From: Desulfosporosinus acididurans
Lineage (GTDB): Bacteria; Bacillota; Desulfitobacteriia; Desulfitobacteriales; Desulfitobacteriaceae
Reading direction: 5' to 3'
Length of the DNA: 64,000 nt
NCBI RefSeq assembly: GCF_001029285.1
Contig: NZ_LDZY01000015.1
Coordinates: forward strand, 59,573-123,572
Below, piece by piece: positions 60,515-64,000 of this stretch; position 1 is the stretch's first letter, and every line of letters starts with the position of its first letter. A program made the position numbers and the translations under genes. Below the pieces are notes generated by a model, which saw nothing but the letters and a program-made list of their open reading frames with translations, ran no database searches and had not been told where the DNA came from.

Positions 60515-61432
60515 TTAAACGCTATTCCAATAAGCTCTATTTTTCGTGAGTTTTATGTTAAGGGCAATTGGAAAAAGCAGATATCTTTTCCCTAATTGGT
60601 AACCAATAAACTTAGCTAAAGTATTTATGGAAAAGCCCATTAAATCTTGCGGTTGATTTTTAAGGCAAAATCCAATTCCTTTTTTTACAAAGCAAAGTCC
60701 TTTTTTAGTACTTGATCTAATCGGCAATTCATCTTTAAAAATACGGTGCATTACTCCCATGTCAAAATATCGTTTTAAATTTTCTTTAAAGTCGATAGTA
60801 TGTGAATGTTTAACAATAGCCTCAGAACAATAGCCCGTGCTATATCCTGCTTTTAGCAGACGAGAAGCAAAGATCATATCTTCGGCAAAAATAATCTTCT
60901 CCGGAAACCCCCCTAGTTTCCAGAATGTCTTTAGTCGCACCGCAGAACAAGTATTGCTAAAAAACACTTCCTCGATAGTCGAGGGCTGTAATCTGTTAAT
61001 TTTTGATCCTTCCGGATAATTGAACTCTCGCTCCACTCGCTCAAGAATACTACAACCATCACGAGGGATTTGACGGGCGTAGGCAGCACTGAGATTATTT
61101 CTTTCAATAAATGTTACTAGCTCTTCGATACAATTATCTTGAATAATTGCATCCTGCGTGAGAAAGACAGCTATTTCACTATCTCCCAGCAACTTTGCTC
61201 CTAAATTCCGCGTTGCACCATGGTCAAATTCAAAAGGCCTAATCTTTTCGTAAATCACCTTGATTTTATTATCCAGTTTAGAACGTATAAAAGTTTGATT
61301 TTCATAAGCCATATCACTTGAGTCAATCAAAACGACCTGCGAAATCGCTACTGTTTGAACTAATAGTGCATCCAAAACCTCTTCAAAGATATCAGGAGGG
61401 TTAAAAATAGGAATAATTACGCCAATCTTCAT
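60515..61432 (-). CDS. Family 2 glycosyltransferase (rhamnosyltransferase-like)
   Basis: The 305-residue protein begins GVIIPIFNPPDIF and has the FDHGATRNLGA stretch and LTQDAII, both seen in rhamnosyltransferases. A basic, hydrophobic C-terminal part (about 255-300) may be membrane-associated. It overlaps the initiating sugar transferase gene by 1 bp, which suggests it adds the second sugar. Confidence 0.87.
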   Translation of the reverse strand: MKIGVIIPIFNPPDIFEEVLDALLVQTVAISQVVLIDSSDMAYENQTFIRSKLDNKIKVIYEKIRPFEFDHGATRNLGAKLLGDSEIAVFLTQDAIIQDNCIEELVTFIERNNLSAAYARQIPRDGCSILERVEREFNYPEGSKINRLQPSTIEEVFFSNTCSAVRLKTFWKLGGFPEKIIFAEDMIFASRLLKAGYSTGYCSEAIVKHSHTIDFKENLKRYFDMGVMHRIFKDELPIRSSTKKGLCFVKKGIGFCLKNQPQDLMGFSINTLAKFIGYQLGKRYLLFPIALNIKLTKNRAYWNSV

Positions 61433-62823
61433 TATGACGCACCTCTCCCTGAAACTACGCTGGGAATCGTTTGGAGAATAATCCTGAAGTCCAATCCAAT
61501 CGACCAGTTATGTATATAAAATAGATCGAGCTTTATGCGTTCATCATAACTTAAGCCATTTCTTCCATTAGCCTGCCAGAGACCCGTCAACCCAGGCTTA
61601 ACCCGAAGTATCATTTTTCCATGCATTCCATACCGTGAAATTTCAGAGGGAATTATAGGGCGGGGTCCAACAAAACTAATGTCCCCTAGCAGAACATTAA
61701 CCAGTTGGGGCAATTCATCAAGACTCGTTCTGCGTAATAATTTGCCCAATCTTGTTATGCGTGGATCGTTTTCTATTTTGAAATCAGTATAGTACTGATT
61801 TCGGATAGATTCATTTTGAAGCAATTTATTAAGTTGCTCTTGAGAATCGGCGTACATCGTTCGAAATTTATATATGGTAGTTAGCTTACCATTAAGTCCC
61901 AGTCTTTCGTGTGCATATATCCCCGTTCCAGGTGAACTAAGTTTCACTGCAATCCAAATCAGGCACATCAGCCAGCTAGAAAACAGCAATCCTACTACAG
62001 CTAAAATTACATCTATTGACCGTTTTAAGCGTTTAGCGGTACCCTCTACCAAATTGTCTTTTGTCCCTAAAAGCATATAGTTTTTCTTATCGATGACCTT
62101 CATCGGGACTGACAATAACCCAGTGATATTGGGAACAATATAGAATGGGATATAATTCAATTCGCAGTATTCAATTAGGTTGTGCAGTTGGGCGGTTTCA
62201 CATTCGTAGATCAAAACCCCTAGTTTTTCTTTCGACTTTTGTTCTCCTCCAGTCAAAGTGGCGGCTATTTCTTTATAATTATCTAAAAAGTTGAAAACTT
62301 CAGTGGAAATGGGCAATTCCGCAATTATCCTCAACCCTGCTTTTATTTTAAGTTGAGAAAGAACTTCCGGCGGGGCCTTTTCAAAACCGAGCGCAAATAA
62401 AGGTAATTTAATCGAATCCCCCAACGTCCTTTTATGATGGCGAATCAATACTGAATGTACCACAAACGCCACTAGAAGATTCACAGGATATATCGCCGTA
62501 AAGAAGATACGCGAATAAGTCACATCCCTCATATAAAAGGACAAAATGAAAAAAGTAATCGCACAGTATAAATTAGCATTGATATACTTGCTGTACGTCA
62601 GGTTTAATATATTTTCGGTCTCATATAGGCCGCTAAAATATAAGAGGACCAAATAAATAATCCCAGTTATACTTAAAATTCTCAAATAAGCGTAAACATT
62701 AATAGTGGAAAAATCAAACCGAAATTTTAAGAAAGCCATAAAAAAAATGCTGAATAAATAAGCGCCGAGATCAGCCAGAAAATACCAGCATCGCAAGCGC
62801 CCAATCAAGGAAGAATAGAGCAT
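61432..62823 (-). CDS. Initiating phosphosugar transferase (WbaP/WsaP-like)
   Basis: This is a 463-residue polyprenyl glycosylphosphotransferase. About five N-terminal membrane helices and a central soluble domain precede the catalytic C-terminal part: KRSIDVILAVVGLL, YKFRTMYADS, RRTSLDELPQLVNVL (with the DE pair), GPRPIIPSE and KPGLTGLWQANGRN. It moves a sugar phosphate (galactose or glucose in relatives) from UDP-sugar to undecaprenyl phosphate. It is the first gene of the cluster. The start has TTTTGGAGG 9 nt upstream. Confidence 0.93.
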   Translation of the reverse strand: MLYSSLIGRLRCWYFLADLGAYLFSIFFMAFLKFRFDFSTINVYAYLRILSITGIIYLVLLYFSGLYETENILNLTYSKYINANLYCAITFFILSFYMRDVTYSRIFFTAIYPVNLLVAFVVHSVLIRHHKRTLGDSIKLPLFALGFEKAPPEVLSQLKIKAGLRIIAELPISTEVFNFLDNYKEIAATLTGGEQKSKEKLGVLIYECETAQLHNLIEYCELNYIPFYIVPNITGLLSVPMKVIDKKNYMLLGTKDNLVEGTAKRLKRSIDVILAVVGLLFSSWLMCLIWIAVKLSSPGTGIYAHERLGLNGKLTTIYKFRTMYADSQEQLNKLLQNESIRNQYYTDFKIENDPRITRLGKLLRRTSLDELPQLVNVLLGDISFVGPRPIIPSEISRYGMHGKMILRVKPGLTGLWQANGRNGLSYDERIKLDLFYIHNWSIGLDFRIILQTIPSVVSGRGAS

Positions 62824-62843
62824 ACCGGATTGCCTCCAAAATT

Positions 62844-62870
62844 ATTATAACAAATATTATTAAACGTCAA
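62844..62870 (-). promoter_or_regulatory. Possible promoter of the polysaccharide cluster
   Basis: Minus strand TTGACG (62865-62870) and TATAAT (62844-62849) are near-consensus hexamers but with a short 15-bp spacer. A start about 7 nt downstream would leave a leader of only about 15-20 nt with the ribosome site near its 5' end. The short spacer lowers confidence. Confidence 0.35.
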
Positions 62871-63392
62871 TTAGCATTTCAATCAATACCCTATTCGGTA
62901 ATCTTTCATTGGTATCTCTTATATAAAAATACACTTAAAATGATCATAACCGTTTACTCAATCACTCTGATAATAATTTAAATTTCTTAACCATTAGTAG
63001 AGAATATCCTGCCGTAACCCTTGTTTATTTTATTATTCGACGTATTTAGTATTTATCCTTCCAAACAAACTCTCTTATTTCACTAGTTCATTTCATTAGA
63101 GTTGCATAAAGTAACTATCATAAAGTCAAATCTCAAACACTAAGGAAATCGAAGAAAAAAGCAACAAAATTGTCTAATATTACTAATAGCTCCTCTAGAA
63201 GCAATAAAAAGATTCTAATAATTAGCATTAGGTTAGTCCTTGCCAAAATCTCTAATCATAAGGAGATTTCATATAATTCTGCCGTGGTCTCGTGGGACTA
63301 CTAGAAATTCCTTTATCAGTCATCTAAAGGATAAATGCAGCTTATGAAAAATGCATGATAACGGACCAATAGAAGGACTTTAAAAAATCAAA

Positions 63393-63427
63393 CTGCCTTA
63401 GTTCGATGCAATCTCGAACTAAGGCAG
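63393..63427 (-). terminator. Terminator of the last surface-protein gene
   Basis: CTGCCTTAGTTCGA and its exact complement form a 14-bp stem with a 7-nt loop. On the minus strand it is followed by TTTGATTTTTT. It lies about 115 bp past the stop at 63541. Confidence 0.85.
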
Positions 63428-63540
63428 CATAAACTACATACCTAAGACAAAATTACTTTAATGAAAATATATCGACGGGACCCTGTTTCGACCCAGTTTC
63501 AAGAATAACGAACAAATACTTCAGTCACAATCGAAGAAAC

Positions 63541-64000
63541 CTAATTTTTAATGGTAATAGTTTTAACCGGTAAAGAACTTCGGACACCGCTCGTACTAGT
63601 TTCCTGAATAACAATAGAGTGTAGCCCATTAGAAAATTTTGTGGTGTCTAAACTGTAGTGATACCCCGAATTACTGTTGTTATATGCCGGAAGCGCTGCT
63701 GCCACATCCGGCCGTGAGTCTCCATAGCTTGCCGTTCCTACGGGACTGTTATCGATGAGTACTTGTACCGTGCTTACTCCGCTGCCGTCCAAATACCACC
63801 CCCATAAGCTGACAGTCCCGCTCAGTGTCCCGCTTATGTTCGTATCTAAACTTCCCAGTGCCGGCAGCGCCGAAACATTACTCACATTAATGTTTACTCC
63901 AGGCAAGCTTGCCTGTTTTCCGTTCTTCCCTGTTTCCTGAATCACCAAGGTATGCTTCCCGTTCGTAAGTTTCGTTGTATCCAAGCTGTAGTGATACCCC
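63541..64000 (-). CDS. Secreted repeat (Ig-like) surface protein, N-terminal part beyond window
   Basis: Only the last 152 codons are visible and the frame stays open to the window edge. It holds one full and one partial unit of a repeat of about 100 residues, recognisable by GYHYSLDTTK at its end, NG.H..VIQET after it, SLP, and GTVSLWGWYLDG. Units resemble Ig-like modules found in clostridial wall-lytic or adhesive proteins. No enzyme domain is visible in this part, so function is unknown. It ends in IKN with the terminator at 63393. Confidence 0.75.
   Translation of the reverse strand, partial: GYHYSLDTTKLTNGKHTLVIQETGKNGKQASLPGVNINVSNVSALPALGSLDTNISGTLSGTVSLWGWYLDGSGVSTVQVLIDNSPVGTASYGDSRPDVAAALPAYNNSNSGYHYSLDTTKFSNGLHSIVIQETSTSGVRSSLPVKTITIKN

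Larger units (their letters stand above)
62824..63540. other. Long intergenic stretch upstream of the polysaccharide cluster
   Basis: This is 717 bp of AT-rich sequence between the cluster start and the last surface-protein gene. It contains the possible promoter at 62844-62870 and a terminator at 63393-63427. I find no supported gene, no known riboswitch core and no mobile element. Confidence 0.55.

Overview
The window looks like the chromosome of an anaerobic, endospore-forming Firmicute of the Peptococcaceae type (Desulfosporosinus or Desulfitobacterium-like). I infer this from the mix of spore genes (SleB-type cortex hydrolase, GerMN lipoprotein, YhcN-like lipoprotein), oxygen-sensitive metabolism (B12 glutamate mutase, iron-sulfur fumarase, a 2-hydroxyacyl-CoA-dehydratase-like enzyme with its ATPase activator), several CWB2-anchored surface proteins and strong AGGAGG ribosome sites. 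Most genes are on the minus strand. I recognised no tRNA, rRNA, CRISPR array, prophage or intact insertion sequence.

1-8.8 kb: the N-terminal two thirds of a globin-coupled chemotaxis sensor (cut by the window edge), a small zinc-ribbon protein, a two-subunit class I fumarase, a fibronectin-III/CWB2 surface protein and an activase plus HgdB-like pair. 8.8-16.9 kb: an operon gntR-murI-glmS-glmL-glmE-mal encoding the start of the methylaspartate route of glutamate breakdown. It is flanked on both sides by an unusual repeat: four copies of a 179-bp element with perfect 16-bp terminal inverted repeats, alternating with a conserved terminator-like hairpin. 16.9-25.3 kb: a second CWB2 protein, a MacB-type ABC exporter with its HlyD-type adaptor, an OmpR-family two-component system and a MarR regulator. 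PhoP-box-like direct repeats lie in front of both the regulator and the adaptor.

25.3-33.2 kb: mixed housekeeping and spore-related genes: GerMN lipoprotein, ZIP metal transporter, an SGNH-fold protein lacking its catalytic His, a YlbF-family operon with three unknown small or membrane proteins, a metallophosphoesterase, a 167-nt candidate structured RNA and a SleB hydrolase. 33.4-45.2 kb: a large S-layer-like protein (three CWB2 repeats plus Ig-like domains) with a long leader carrying a stranded Shine-Dalgarno sequence, two adjacent TolC-like proteins, convergent overlapping YtxH/YtxG-like genes, an S41 protease with an Ig-like tail, a DEAD-box helicase and a lipoprotein.

45.4-62.8 kb: a long polysaccharide gene cluster read from right to left: phosphosugar transferase, two glycosyltransferases, rmlA-rmlC-rmlB-rmlD, ABC-2 permease, ABC ATPase, sugar aminotransferase, a methyltransferase-glycosyltransferase-coiled-coil fusion, glycosyltransferase, acyltransferase, glycosyltransferase and, after a gap, an O-antigen-ligase-like membrane protein. 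The content resembles S-layer glycosylation clusters of Gram-positive bacteria, which fits the surface-protein genes on both sides. The window ends inside another repeat-containing surface protein.
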